From Caldicellulosiruptor obsidiansis OB47 (GTDB lineage Bacteria > Bacillota > Thermoanaerobacteria > Caldicellulosiruptorales > Caldicellulosiruptoraceae), in the NCBI RefSeq assembly GCF_000145215.1, contig NC_014392.1, positions 1,124,001 to 1,188,000 of the forward strand: a DNA stretch of 64,000 bases, given 5' to 3'. A program made the translations under genes and the position numbers. The notes beneath the pieces were generated by a model. The model searched no databases. It saw only the letters and a program-made list of their open reading frames with translations, and was not told where the DNA came from. This document shows positions 26,614 through 34,151 of the stretch, piece by piece (the stretch's first letter is position 1; each line of letters starts with the position of its first letter).

Positions 26614-27378
26614 TTACTTGTATTTTCCAAGTTTTTCAGTGGCATTCAAAAGCGAGTTTCTTATCTCTTCAGTAACAGTATTATTTGCGTTTCTATAATC
26701 AAACTGTTTGTTGAAGTCACAGACGTTTGTATAGATTCGAGAAAGATTGTCAAGTTCAATTTTACAAATTTTTTCGACAAAGTTATTAAATTCTTTTCCA
26801 GACAAGTGGTCTATAGAATATTTCAAAAGTTCATTAAAGTGATGTAAGCAAAATCCTTTTGAAGAAAGAACTTTTTGCTGAAATTCTTTCTGGTTTTTCC
26901 ACATGAAAAAGAATACTTCAAAATAATTTTTCATCCTTGATTGAATCCTTTCACAGATAACGCACTTGGAAGAGAGGTTTTCTAAGTATTGGATTATATC
27001 TGTCAATTTGTTTTTGTTCAAATTTTGATTGCCAAAAAGTTTTTTGATGAACCCTTCTTTTTGTTGCAAGTTTGATTCTGAAAAATTGGAATATATAAGA
27101 TTTTCAAGATGTTTTTTTATCTCATTGAGGTGAGTTTCCAATATAAGTCCGTAAGGAAGTTTATTTTTTTGTTCAAGCAGCATGTGAAAATGCCTTCTGC
27201 AAAACCCTTTTTTGTTTGTCTCTATTCTTGCATCAACCTCCATAACACTTTCACCAAGCACAATTTCAATACATTGTTTTTCGAAATTGTTTTCAAGGTA
27301 ACAAAAAGCACATTCGCAATTTATTGAAAAAGCGTCGTTGACAGGAATCATATATATCTTTTCGTTTCCCATGTGCAT
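26614..27378 (-). CDS. DUF6062-like protein with a duplicated CxxC...CxxH motif
   Basis: 254 residues, cytoplasmic, mostly helical, rich in Lys/Asn/Phe. Two near-equivalent halves each carry CxxC, then 33 or 34 residues, then CxxH: CAFC ... GFCRRH in the N-terminal third and CVIC ... GFCLHH in the middle. This looks like two metal- or thiol-binding units from an internal duplication. It resembles proteins filed as DUF6062, from memory only. AAGGAG precedes the ATG. It is convergent with the P-loop/Asp23 gene (8 bases apart) and divergent from the Lon-related protease. The role is unknown. Confidence 0.7.
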   Translation of the reverse strand: MHMGNEKIYMIPVNDAFSINCECAFCYLENNFEKQCIEIVLGESVMEVDARIETNKKGFCRRHFHMLLEQKNKLPYGLILETHLNEIKKHLENLIYSNFSESNLQQKEGFIKKLFGNQNLNKNKLTDIIQYLENLSSKCVICERIQSRMKNYFEVFFFMWKNQKEFQQKVLSSKGFCLHHFNELLKYSIDHLSGKEFNNFVEKICKIELDNLSRIYTNVCDFNKQFDYRNANNTVTEEIRNSLLNATEKLGKYK

Positions 27379-27553
27379 TCAACTCCTTGTTTTTTTGTTT
27401 TATTAATTGTTACCAGTTTTAAAATGGTTCATAACATTTATTTTACAGCCATTTTCTCATTCTAACAACAACAAAGTTGTTTTTATAAAAAAGAATAAAT
27501 ATCTAAAAAAAGGGTATAAAATTTTTAAAGAAAAACTGCAAAGATGGAGTGAA

Positions 27554-29923
27554 ATGTTTATGAAACTTACACCAGATAAATTAAAAAAGAATGTAGATTT
27601 GTCTAGTTTTGATTTTAAAACAACAAGCGAAATAGAACCTTTGACCACAATAATTGGTCAAGAAAGAGCTAAAAGAGCTTTTGAATTTGGGCTGAGTGTT
27701 ACCACAAAAGGATACAACATTTACATGTGTGGTCCCACAGGTACAGGTAAGACAAGCTTTGCTGAAAATTATTTAAAGGAGATAGCAAAAAACAGACCTG
27801 TTCCGAACGACTGGGTTTATGTTTATAATTTTGTCAATCCTGACTCACCTATTGCAATATCTCTGCCAAAAGGAATGGGTAAAGTTTTCAAAAAGGATAT
27901 GGCAGATTTTCTTGAGTTTGTAATTAATGATTTGAAGAAGGTTTTTAACAGCGAGGAATATGAAAATGATAAAAATAATATCTACAATGAGTATCAAGAA
28001 AAGAGGACACAGCTTTTAGATAGTTTAGCTGAAGAAGCAAGGAAATATGATTTTGAGATAAAGTATACTCCAAGTGGGGTATATTTTATTCCTATTGTAA
28101 ATGGTAGGGCTATTTCAGAAGAGGAATATCCTGAGCTGGAAAAGACTATTAGAGATGAGATAGAAAGAAAGGTTAAAAAACTTCAACTTGAGACTCAAGA
28201 AGTTTTAAAGAAGATAAAGATTCTTGAAAAAGAGTTGAAAGAAAGAATAAAAGAATTACAAAAGAGAATAGCCGTTTTCACGATAAGTCATTATGTATAT
28301 GAAATCAGAAGCAAGTATAAAGATAACACAAAAATTTTGGACTATATTGATAATGTAACAGATGACATAATTGACAATCTTGAAGAATTTTTAGATAAAG
28401 AAGAAGAGGATACACCTCTTCCTCTGCAATTTGCTTCTTACAAAAAGATGTCAAGACTTGATAGATATAAGGTCAATGTTATTGTTGATAATTCAGAATT
28501 AGAAGGGGCACCCGTTGTTTATGAAATAAACCCGACCTATTACAATCTTATAGGTAAAATTGAATACGATAATGAGATGGGCAATATCCTTGTTACAGAC
28601 TACACAAAAATCAAGGCGGGAGCGATTCACAGGGCAAACGGAGGATATCTTATCCTTCAGGCAAAAGATTTACTGAGCTATCCACAGGCATGGGAAGCTT
28701 TGAAAAGAGTACTAAAAACAGGTCAGATATACATTGAAAATCTAAAGGATATCTATGGACTATTTATAACTCCTTCCTTAAAACCAGAACCTATACCAGT
28801 TGATTTAAAGGTTATTTTAATTGGCAGTGAGTATATTTATAACATCTTATACACATACGATGAAGATTTTAAAAAGCTTTTCAAGATTAAAGCTGATTTT
28901 GACATAGAAATGGATTACAATCAAGATAATCTTTACAAGATGATCCAGTTTATTAGTTCATTTTGTAAAAAAGAAAATGCATTGCCATTTTCCAAGGATG
29001 CTGTTGAGAAAGTGATTGAATATTCCTGCAGACTTGTTGAGAACCAGGAAAAGCTTTCAACGCGATTTAATGAAATTGTTGAGATATTGGCAGAAGCTAA
29101 CACCTGGGCTGAACTGGAAAAGAGCAAAGTGGTGAAGAAAGAACATGTGAGCAAAGCAATTTGCGAAAAAGAATTTAGAAGTGCAAAATATGAAGAAAAG
29201 ATAAACCAGATGATTGAGGAAGGTACTATTTTAGTTGATGTGGATGGCTACAAGCCTGGGCAAATCAATGCACTTGCAATTCTGGATGTTGGAGACTATA
29301 TTTTTGGCAAACCTTCTTTAATAACAGTTACCACAAGTAGCGGAAGAAGTGGTATAATAAATATTGAACGTGAAGTACAAATGTCTGGAAAAACTCATAG
29401 CAAAGGCATTTTGATTATCTCAGGGTATATTTCCCAGCTGTTTGCCCAAGATATGCCACTTGCATTAAACGCCACTATATGCTTTGAACAGTTATATTCT
29501 GGCATTGAAGGGGATTCTGCATCCGCAGCTGAACTTTGTGCACTGCTTTCAGCTTTGAGTGATGTGCCCATCTATCAGGGAATAGCAATAACAGGTTCTG
29601 TAAACCAAAAGGGAGTGATTCAGCCTGTTGGTGGCGTGACAAAAAAGATAGAAGGTTTTTATTATGTTTGCAAGAAAAAGGGTTTAAATGGCAAGCAGGG
29701 TGTTATAATCCCACATCAAAATATAAAAAATTTGGTATTGTGTGACGAGATAGTAGAAAAAGTTGAGAATGGAGATTTTCACATCTGGGCAGTAAAAACA
29801 ATCGATGAAGCTGTTGAGATTTTGACAGGCAAAAAGTTTGAAGAAGTGATACTTTTGGCAAGACAAAAGCTAAAAAGATACTTAGATAATTTGGTAAGTC
29901 TTAGTGATAAAAAAGATGAGTAA
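27554..29923 (+). CDS. Lon-related ATP-dependent protease (COG1067 type)
   Basis: About 789 residues from ATG 27554. It has an N-terminal AAA segment with Walker A CGPTGTGKT (residues ~59-67), a long coiled-coil insertion (EIERKVKKLQLETQEVLKKIKILEK region), the second AAA half, and a C-terminal S16 protease domain. The catalytic dyad is Ser655 (GDSASAAE) and Lys698 (GGVTKKIEGF), 43 residues apart as in other Lon proteases. It has no membrane span, so it is the bacterial Lon-related form rather than archaeal membrane LonB. The open frame continues upstream to 27407, but that stretch is not protein-like. GGAG at 27546-27549 supports 27554 or 27560 as the start. Confidence 0.88.
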   Translation: MFMKLTPDKLKKNVDLSSFDFKTTSEIEPLTTIIGQERAKRAFEFGLSVTTKGYNIYMCGPTGTGKTSFAENYLKEIAKNRPVPNDWVYVYNFVNPDSPIAISLPKGMGKVFKKDMADFLEFVINDLKKVFNSEEYENDKNNIYNEYQEKRTQLLDSLAEEARKYDFEIKYTPSGVYFIPIVNGRAISEEEYPELEKTIRDEIERKVKKLQLETQEVLKKIKILEKELKERIKELQKRIAVFTISHYVYEIRSKYKDNTKILDYIDNVTDDIIDNLEEFLDKEEEDTPLPLQFASYKKMSRLDRYKVNVIVDNSELEGAPVVYEINPTYYNLIGKIEYDNEMGNILVTDYTKIKAGAIHRANGGYLILQAKDLLSYPQAWEALKRVLKTGQIYIENLKDIYGLFITPSLKPEPIPVDLKVILIGSEYIYNILYTYDEDFKKLFKIKADFDIEMDYNQDNLYKMIQFISSFCKKENALPFSKDAVEKVIEYSCRLVENQEKLSTRFNEIVEILAEANTWAELEKSKVVKKEHVSKAICEKEFRSAKYEEKINQMIEEGTILVDVDGYKPGQINALAILDVGDYIFGKPSLITVTTSSGRSGIINIEREVQMSGKTHSKGILIISGYISQLFAQDMPLALNATICFEQLYSGIEGDSASAAELCALLSALSDVPIYQGIAITGSVNQKGVIQPVGGVTKKIEGFYYVCKKKGLNGKQGVIIPHQNIKNLVLCDEIVEKVENGDFHIWAVKTIDEAVEILTGKKFEEVILLARQKLKRYLDNLVSLSDKKDE

Positions 29924-29943
29924 GAAAGGAGAGATATTTTGAG

Positions 29944-30456
29944 GTGTCTATGGATATGTTAGAAGTTTTAAAGTCTCGAAGAAGTATCAGGAAATACAAA
30001 AAGAATATGGCTATTAGCAAAGAAGTTATTGAAAAGATAATTGATGCTGCAAGATTTGCACCTACTGCAAGAGGAAATGAAGGTTGGGAATTTGTGGTGG
30101 TGACAGATGAGGAGATTAAAAAACAAATTGCTCAAAAGGCTCGATATGGCAGATTCATAGAAGATGCTTCATGCTGTGTTGCTGTGCTTTATGAGAAAGA
30201 TTTCGAATATATTTTAGAAGATATGTCAGCAGCAACAACATATATTTTAGTGGCTGCAAAAGCTTTAGGGCTTGGGAGTTGTTGGGTTGCAAGCTATAAA
30301 AAGGAGCATTCAGAAGATGTCAAGAAGCTGCTAAACGTTCCAGACAATTTAGAACTTTGTGCCCTCATTGCAATAGGTTATGCTGATGAAGAACCTGTAA
30401 GAAACAAAAAGCCCCTATCTTCAATACTTCACTGGAATAAGTACCAAAGAAAATAA
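29944..30456 (+). CDS. Nitroreductase-family FMN oxidoreductase
   Basis: About 170 residues, the short form of the family. The N-terminal FMN-binding signature is LEVLKSRRSIRKYK, followed by AARFAPTARGNEGWEFVVV, a central Ala/Leu-rich core and a C-terminal GYADEEP motif before the FMN-facing end. Such enzymes use NAD(P)H to reduce nitro compounds, quinones or flavins. The start is uncertain: GTG 29944 lies 10 bases after AAAGGAGAG (29926-29933), and ATG 29950 or 29956 follow. It lies 20 bases after the Lon-related gene and 20 before the YjbQ gene, so all three may be co-transcribed. Confidence 0.88.
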   Translation: MSMDMLEVLKSRRSIRKYKKNMAISKEVIEKIIDAARFAPTARGNEGWEFVVVTDEEIKKQIAQKARYGRFIEDASCCVAVLYEKDFEYILEDMSAATTYILVAAKALGLGSCWVASYKKEHSEDVKKLLNVPDNLELCALIAIGYADEEPVRNKKPLSSILHWNKYQRK

Positions 30457-30476
30457 TTCGGGAGGGAATTTCTAAT

Positions 30477-30869
30477 TTGTTTAGGGAAATTGAGATAAGA
30501 ACAAAAGATAGAGTAGATTTTGTTGATATTACAAGTAAATTAAAAGAAATTGTTAGACAGTCTAATATCGAAGAAGGACTCATGACAGTATTTGTTCCAC
30601 ATACAACTGCAGGTATTACAATCAATGAGCATGCTGACCCGTCGGTTGTAAATGATATAAAAAAACAACTTGAAAAGTTAGTGCCAGCAAATAATGGCTA
30701 TAGTCACAGTGAGGGGAATTCTGATGCGCATATAAAGGCAAGCTTGATAGGTTCATCTGTTAACATTATAATTCGAAACGGTGAGATGATGCTTGGTACA
30801 TGGCAAGGTGTGTTCTTTTGTGAGTTTGATGGTCCAAGGAGAAGAAAAATATATGTGTATATAAAATAA
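30477..30869 (+). CDS. YjbQ/UPF0047-family protein
   Basis: 130 residues. It carries the family's conserved metal-site pattern: VPHTTAGITINEHADP, then GYSHSEGNSDAHIKASLIG, then GTWQGVFFCEFDGPRRR. Some members have shown weak thiamine phosphate synthase activity, but the physiological role is unsettled. TTG at 30477 is the start, set by GGAGGG (30461-30466) 10 bases upstream. It is the last gene before an inverted repeat and the tRNA cluster. Confidence 0.88.
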   Translation: MFREIEIRTKDRVDFVDITSKLKEIVRQSNIEEGLMTVFVPHTTAGITINEHADPSVVNDIKKQLEKLVPANNGYSHSEGNSDAHIKASLIGSSVNIIIRNGEMMLGTWQGVFFCEFDGPRRRKIYVYIK

Positions 30870-30879
30870 AAATTTATAT

Positions 30880-30931
30880 GCTCCGAACACCTTATGAGTT
30901 AATTGCAAGAATTAAGACAGGTGTTCGGAGC
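30880..30931. terminator. Long perfect inverted repeat after the YjbQ gene
   Basis: GCTCCGAACACCT (30880-30892) and AGGTGTTCGGAGC (30919-30931) form a perfect 13-bp stem with a 26-nt loop. No T run follows, so this is not a textbook terminator; it may terminate, stabilise a 3' end, or be a small repeat element. Confidence 0.6.
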
Positions 30932-30945
30932 AAAAACCTTTATAT

Positions 30946-30974
30946 TTGACAAAGAAGAAAGCTTGTGCTAAAAT
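30946..30974 (+). promoter_or_regulatory. Promoter of tRNA-Leu(TAG)
   Basis: TTGACA (30946-30951), 17 bases, TAAAAT (30969-30974), 17 bases before the tRNA. The sequence after the -10 continues as ATAAT, shared with the other tRNA-Leu promoters in the window. Confidence 0.75.
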
Positions 30975-30991
30975 ATAATACGCAAAAACAA

Positions 30992-31076
30992 GCGGGTATG
31001 GCGGAATTGGCAGACGCGCTAGACTTAGGATCTAGTGGCAACAGCCGTGGGGGTTCAAGTCCCTCTACCCGCACCA
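30992..31076 (+). tRNA. tRNA-Leu (anticodon TAG)
   Basis: 85 nt. GCGGGTA pairs with TACCCGC, then A and encoded CCA. The anticodon loop is ctTAGga between CTAGA and TCTAG. A type II variable arm is present. Confidence 0.96.
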
Positions 31077-31089
31077 AGAGAAAAATATC

Positions 31090-31118
31090 TTGACAAAAGT
31101 AAGTGAAATCATTAAAAT
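31090..31118 (+). promoter_or_regulatory. Promoter of tRNA-Leu(TAA)
   Basis: TTGACA (31090-31095), 17 bases, TAAAAT (31113-31118). It lies between two tRNA genes, so the second part of the cluster has its own start in addition to any readthrough. Confidence 0.75.
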
Positions 31119-31131
31119 ATATAATTGCGAT

Positions 31132-31221
31132 GCCGGAGTGGCGGAACTGGCAGACGCACAGGACTTAAAATCCTGGGACCTGAATAAGGTCGTACCGGTT
31201 CAAGTCCGGTTTCCGGCACCA
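31132..31221 (+). tRNA. tRNA-Leu (anticodon TAA)
   Basis: 90 nt. GCCGGAG pairs with TTCCGGC with one G-T pair at the base of the stem; discriminator A and encoded CCA follow. The anticodon loop is ctTAAaa between CAGGA and TCCTG, and there is a long variable arm. Confidence 0.95.
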
Positions 31222-31226
31222 GATAT

Positions 31227-31302
<76 letters not shown>

Positions 31303-31326
31303 AAAAATTAGTTAAATAAAAAAGAT

Positions 31327-31403
31327 GGCGGCGTAGCTCAGTTGGCTAGAGCATGCGGTTCATACCCGCAGTGTCAGCGGTTCGAATCCGTTCGCCGCCA
31401 CCA
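31327..31403 (+). tRNA. Elongator tRNA-Met (anticodon CAT)
   Basis: 77 nt. GGCGGCG pairs with CGCCGCC, then A and encoded CCA; the anticodon loop is ttCATac. Overall it resembles elongator Met rather than tRNA-Ile2, which would read CAT after lysidine modification, but this is judged from similarity only. Confidence 0.9.
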
Positions 31404-31423
31404 TTTTATGTAAAAAGAGGTAT

Positions 31424-31498
31424 GGCCCCGTGGTCAAGTGGTTAAGACACAGGCCTTTCACGCCTGTAACAGGGGTTCGAATCCCCTCGGGGTCACCA
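31424..31498 (+). tRNA. tRNA-Glu (anticodon TTC)
   Basis: 75 nt. GGCCCCG pairs with CGGGGTC (one G-T), then A and encoded CCA; the anticodon loop is ctTTCac between CAGGC and GCCTG. Last tRNA of the five-gene cluster. Confidence 0.95.
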
Positions 31499-31517
31499 AA
31501 ACAGAAAATATGAGCAG

Positions 31518-31546
31518 AAAGGGCTTTTAAAAAGCCCTTTTTTGTT
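31518..31546 (+). terminator. Terminator of the tRNA cluster
   Basis: AAAGGGCTTT and AAAGCCCTTT arms around 31518-31540 followed by more T. It ends the Leu-fMet-Met-Glu transcript before the TetR promoter. Confidence 0.85.
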
Positions 31547-31550
31547 TTAG

Positions 31551-31599
31551 TTGAAAAAATACAAAAAATTTTTATAATAAAAGTAAGTAAGTACTTACT
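31551..31599 (+). promoter_or_regulatory. Promoter and palindromic operator of the TetR efflux operon
   Basis: TTGAAA (31551-31556), 16 bases, TATAAT (31573-31578). Just downstream lies the perfect 14-bp palindrome AGTAAGTACTTACT (31586-31599), covering the likely transcription start. It is the natural candidate for autorepression by the TetR protein encoded 31 bases further on. Confidence 0.75.
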
Positions 31600-31630
31600 A
31601 AAAAACTTAGGGGAGGGAGAGATATTAAAA

Positions 31631-32242
31631 TTGAGGAAAAGTGAAGATACTAAGAACAGAATAATTCAATCAGCCATAAAGTTGATTTCACAAAATGGTT
31701 ATGCTGCCACAACAACAGCACAAATAGCAAAAGATGCAGGGATTTCTGAAGCTACACTATTTAAGTATTTTAAAGATAAGGAGAATTTACTTCACAAAGT
31801 TGTAAGTGTTGCCCTGACACAAATCTTAGGTTCTGTTGTTCTTTCTCCTCTTAAAGAAAATATCGAAAAGAACAAGGATTTAAAAGTTTCTGAATTTTTG
31901 AGGTCTATAATAAATGAAAGACTTGAAATGCTGGACAAAAACATTGACCTTTTTAAGATTGTTCTAATAGAGATTCAGTATAATGACTCCCTCAAAAATG
32001 AGGTTATAAAAAATATGGTACCTAAAACCTGTGAGGCAAAGGGTTTGATTGAGAGGATACTAATACGAAAAGGAAATATTTCAAAAGAGATGGCGAAAGG
32101 CATTTCAAGAATGATGATAGGCACTCTTCTTACTTTTTTATTCCAAAAATATATTCTGGGCATTGAGACAACAAGTGATGAGATTAAAGAGGAGATAGAA
32201 AATGTATTAAATGTGATAAAAAAGTCTATTGGGGAGGAGTAA
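31631..32242 (+). CDS. TetR/AcrR-family transcription regulator
   Basis: 203 residues. The N-terminal helix-turn-helix is typical: TKNRIIQSAIKLISQNGYAATTTAQIAKDAGISEATLFKYFKDKENLL (residues ~5-53). The C-terminal ligand domain is helical and divergent, so the inducer cannot be predicted. TTG start, with GGGGAGGGAGAG ending about 8 bases upstream. The stop lies 5 bases before the membrane-fusion gene, so it is the first gene of the efflux operon and very likely its repressor through the palindrome upstream. Confidence 0.9.
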   Translation: MRKSEDTKNRIIQSAIKLISQNGYAATTTAQIAKDAGISEATLFKYFKDKENLLHKVVSVALTQILGSVVLSPLKENIEKNKDLKVSEFLRSIINERLEMLDKNIDLFKIVLIEIQYNDSLKNEVIKNMVPKTCEAKGLIERILIRKGNISKEMAKGISRMMIGTLLTFLFQKYILGIETTSDEIKEEIENVLNVIKKSIGEE

Positions 32243-32246
32243 AAGG

Positions 32247-33371
32247 ATGATAAAGGCGATATTGCAATCTAAAAACTTTAAGGTATTTTTTACTGTCCTT
32301 TTTTTAATTTCAATTTTTACTCTCTTTTTGACAGGGTGCAGAGAAGAAAATACTGAAGATGTATACTCATCAACTGTAGAGGTATCGACTATTGATATAA
32401 ACACTGAGATTGCTGGGAGAATAGTGAAAGTCTTTGTTGAAGAAGGTTCTAAAGTTAAAAAAGGTGACATAATAGCAAAGATTGATTCAAGCCTTTATGA
32501 AGTTCAAAAGAATATTGCACAGGCAAACCTTGAAGTTGCTAAATTGTCTGCGGATATCGCTGAGCAAAACTGGGAATTAGCAAAGCTAAAATATCAGCTT
32601 CTTTCTAAAAAACCATCGAAATACAAGATTAATCAGATAAAAGAAAATATTCTACAGCTAAAAGACATAAAATTAGGAAATGAAAATAACATTGAATTTT
32701 TGGAAGAAAACATAAAAAATTTAGAAAAGATGAAAATGGCTGATTTGGACACAATAAAGCTATTATCAGAACTAAAAATGCAATTAAATTCCCTAAAGGC
32801 TCAAAATAGTAGTCTAACACATCAGATTAATTCATTAGAAAACCAACTTGAAATGGTGAAAAACGAATCTGTTACAGATGAGGATAAAATGATTGCTGAG
32901 ATTTCTGTTGACATTGCAAAGAGAAACTATTTGCAAGCTCTCTCTTATGTAAAAGTGGCAGAGCAGAACTTAAAAATTTCTGATTTAAATTTGGAAAAAA
33001 CCACAATTACCTCACCTGTTGATGGTATTGTTTTAACAAAAGGGGTTGACCAAGGACAGTTTGTTGGTATTGGTACATTTATAGCTCAAATAGGCTTAAG
33101 CGACTACTATCTTAAGATATATGTTCCTTCAGCACAGCTACAAAAACTTTCGCTTGGTAAGAAGGTTGAGCTTATCTTAGATAACAACAAAAAAGCGTAT
33201 GGTGAGATTGTGTTTATTTCTGATAAAGGAGAGTTTACACCAAGGAACGTAGAGACAAAAGAGGAAAAACAAAAAGTGGTTTTTATGGTCAAGCTAAAGA
33301 TAATAAAGCTAAAGATAATAAAGGATAAAGAGATTTTAAGACCTGGGATGCTTGTTGATGTAAAGATTTAA
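32247..33371 (+). CDS. HlyD-family membrane-fusion lipoprotein of an ABC efflux system
   Basis: About 374 residues. The signal segment FFTVLFLISIFTLFLTGC ends in a lipobox (LTGC), so it is probably a lipoprotein. A first lipoyl-like half (STIDINTEIAGRIVKVFVEEGSKVKKGDIIAKID), a long coiled-coil hairpin (residues ~80-225) and a second lipoyl half (TTITSPVDGIVLTKGVDQGQFV) follow, then a beta-barrel. Such proteins link an ABC pump to the cell surface. ATG 32247 has GGGGAGGAG (32231-32239) upstream. A 15-base in-frame tandem repeat (33291-33320) duplicates the residues KLKII near the C terminus. Confidence 0.88.
   Translation: MIKAILQSKNFKVFFTVLFLISIFTLFLTGCREENTEDVYSSTVEVSTIDINTEIAGRIVKVFVEEGSKVKKGDIIAKIDSSLYEVQKNIAQANLEVAKLSADIAEQNWELAKLKYQLLSKKPSKYKINQIKENILQLKDIKLGNENNIEFLEENIKNLEKMKMADLDTIKLLSELKMQLNSLKAQNSSLTHQINSLENQLEMVKNESVTDEDKMIAEISVDIAKRNYLQALSYVKVAEQNLKISDLNLEKTTITSPVDGIVLTKGVDQGQFVGIGTFIAQIGLSDYYLKIYVPSAQLQKLSLGKKVELILDNNKKAYGEIVFISDKGEFTPRNVETKEEKQKVVFMVKLKIIKLKIIKDKEILRPGMLVDVKI
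33291..33320 (+). repeat. 15-bp tandem duplication inside the HlyD-family gene
   Basis: AAGCTAAAGATAATA occurs twice head to tail (33291-33305 and 33306-33320) with no mismatch. It keeps frame and doubles a five-residue segment. Confidence 0.95.
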
Positions 33372-33397
33372 TTTTACAAAATTTGGGGTGATGATAG

Positions 33398-34119
33398 GTG
33401 GCATATGCAATCAAGGTAGAGGGGCTTACAAAAAGGTTTGGAGAGTTTGTTGCGGTAAATGACATATCATTTAGTATTCCCAAAGGTAGCATTTTCGCCT
33501 TGCTTGGGCCAAATGGGTCTGGGAAGACAACTACAATTAAAATAATATGTGGTGTTTTAAGAGCAACAAAAGGATACGTAGAAGTGCTTGGAAATGACGT
33601 TTCAAAATATCCAGAACAAGTAAAGCAAAATATAGGTTATGTTTCTCAAAAGTTTAGTCTGTATGAGGATTTAACGGTTGAAGAGAACATTGAATTTTAT
33701 GGTGCGATATATGACCTTTCTAAGGACGAGATTGAAGAGAAAAAGGCAAAGCTACTTAAATTTTTTGGGTTTGAAGGCAGAGAAAAATCACTTGTTGGCA
33801 CACTTTCTGGCGGAATGAAGCAGAAACTTGCTTTTGCTTGTGCCACACTTCACAATCCACAAATCTTAATCTTAGATGAGCCAACAGCTGGAGTTGACCC
33901 TATTTCAAGAAAAGAGTATTGGGAGATGATAAGAGTTTTTTCTCAAGTGGTGTTACAGTATTAGTAACCAGCCATTATATGGATGAGGCTGAGAGGTGTG
34001 ACTATGTTGCTTTTATGTTTAATGGGATTTTGAAAGAGGTAGACACACCTGCAAATGTCAAGACAAAGTATTCGTCACATAGTATTGAAGATGTGTTTAT
34101 GAAAGTATTCTCACAGTAA
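33398..34119 (+). pseudogene. ABC-2 type transporter ATP-binding protein, split by a -1 frameshift
   Basis: The first frame (33398-33964) has a full nucleotide-binding core: Walker A GPNGSGKTT, Q-loop region, signature LSGGMKQK and Walker B ILILDEPTAGVDP. It then hits TAG at 33962 after a nonsense tail. The second frame resumes the family sequence from SSGVTVLVTSHYMDEAERCDYV, containing the H-loop His, to a stop at 34117. The switch falls at a run of six T (33936-33941): a seventh T would restore one ~240-residue protein. So this is a one-base deletion, a sequencing error, or slippage-based expression. GTG start behind GGGGTG. The gene lies between the membrane-fusion and permease genes. Confidence 0.9.
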
Positions 34120-34151
34120 AAAGATTGCTTAAGATAGAGGTGAGATTTAAA

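Noticed and set aside
27407..27553. Upstream in-frame extension of the Lon-related protease
   Set aside because: The translation is basic and low-complexity with no conservation pattern; GGAG before 27554 fits a later start, and the stretch holds probable promoter sequence.
33936..33941. Programmed -1 frameshift of the dual-slip type
   Set aside because: The A-site codon TCT cannot re-pair with TTC in the -1 frame, so the classic X-XXY-YYZ heptamer is absent; only single-tRNA or polymerase slippage remains possible.
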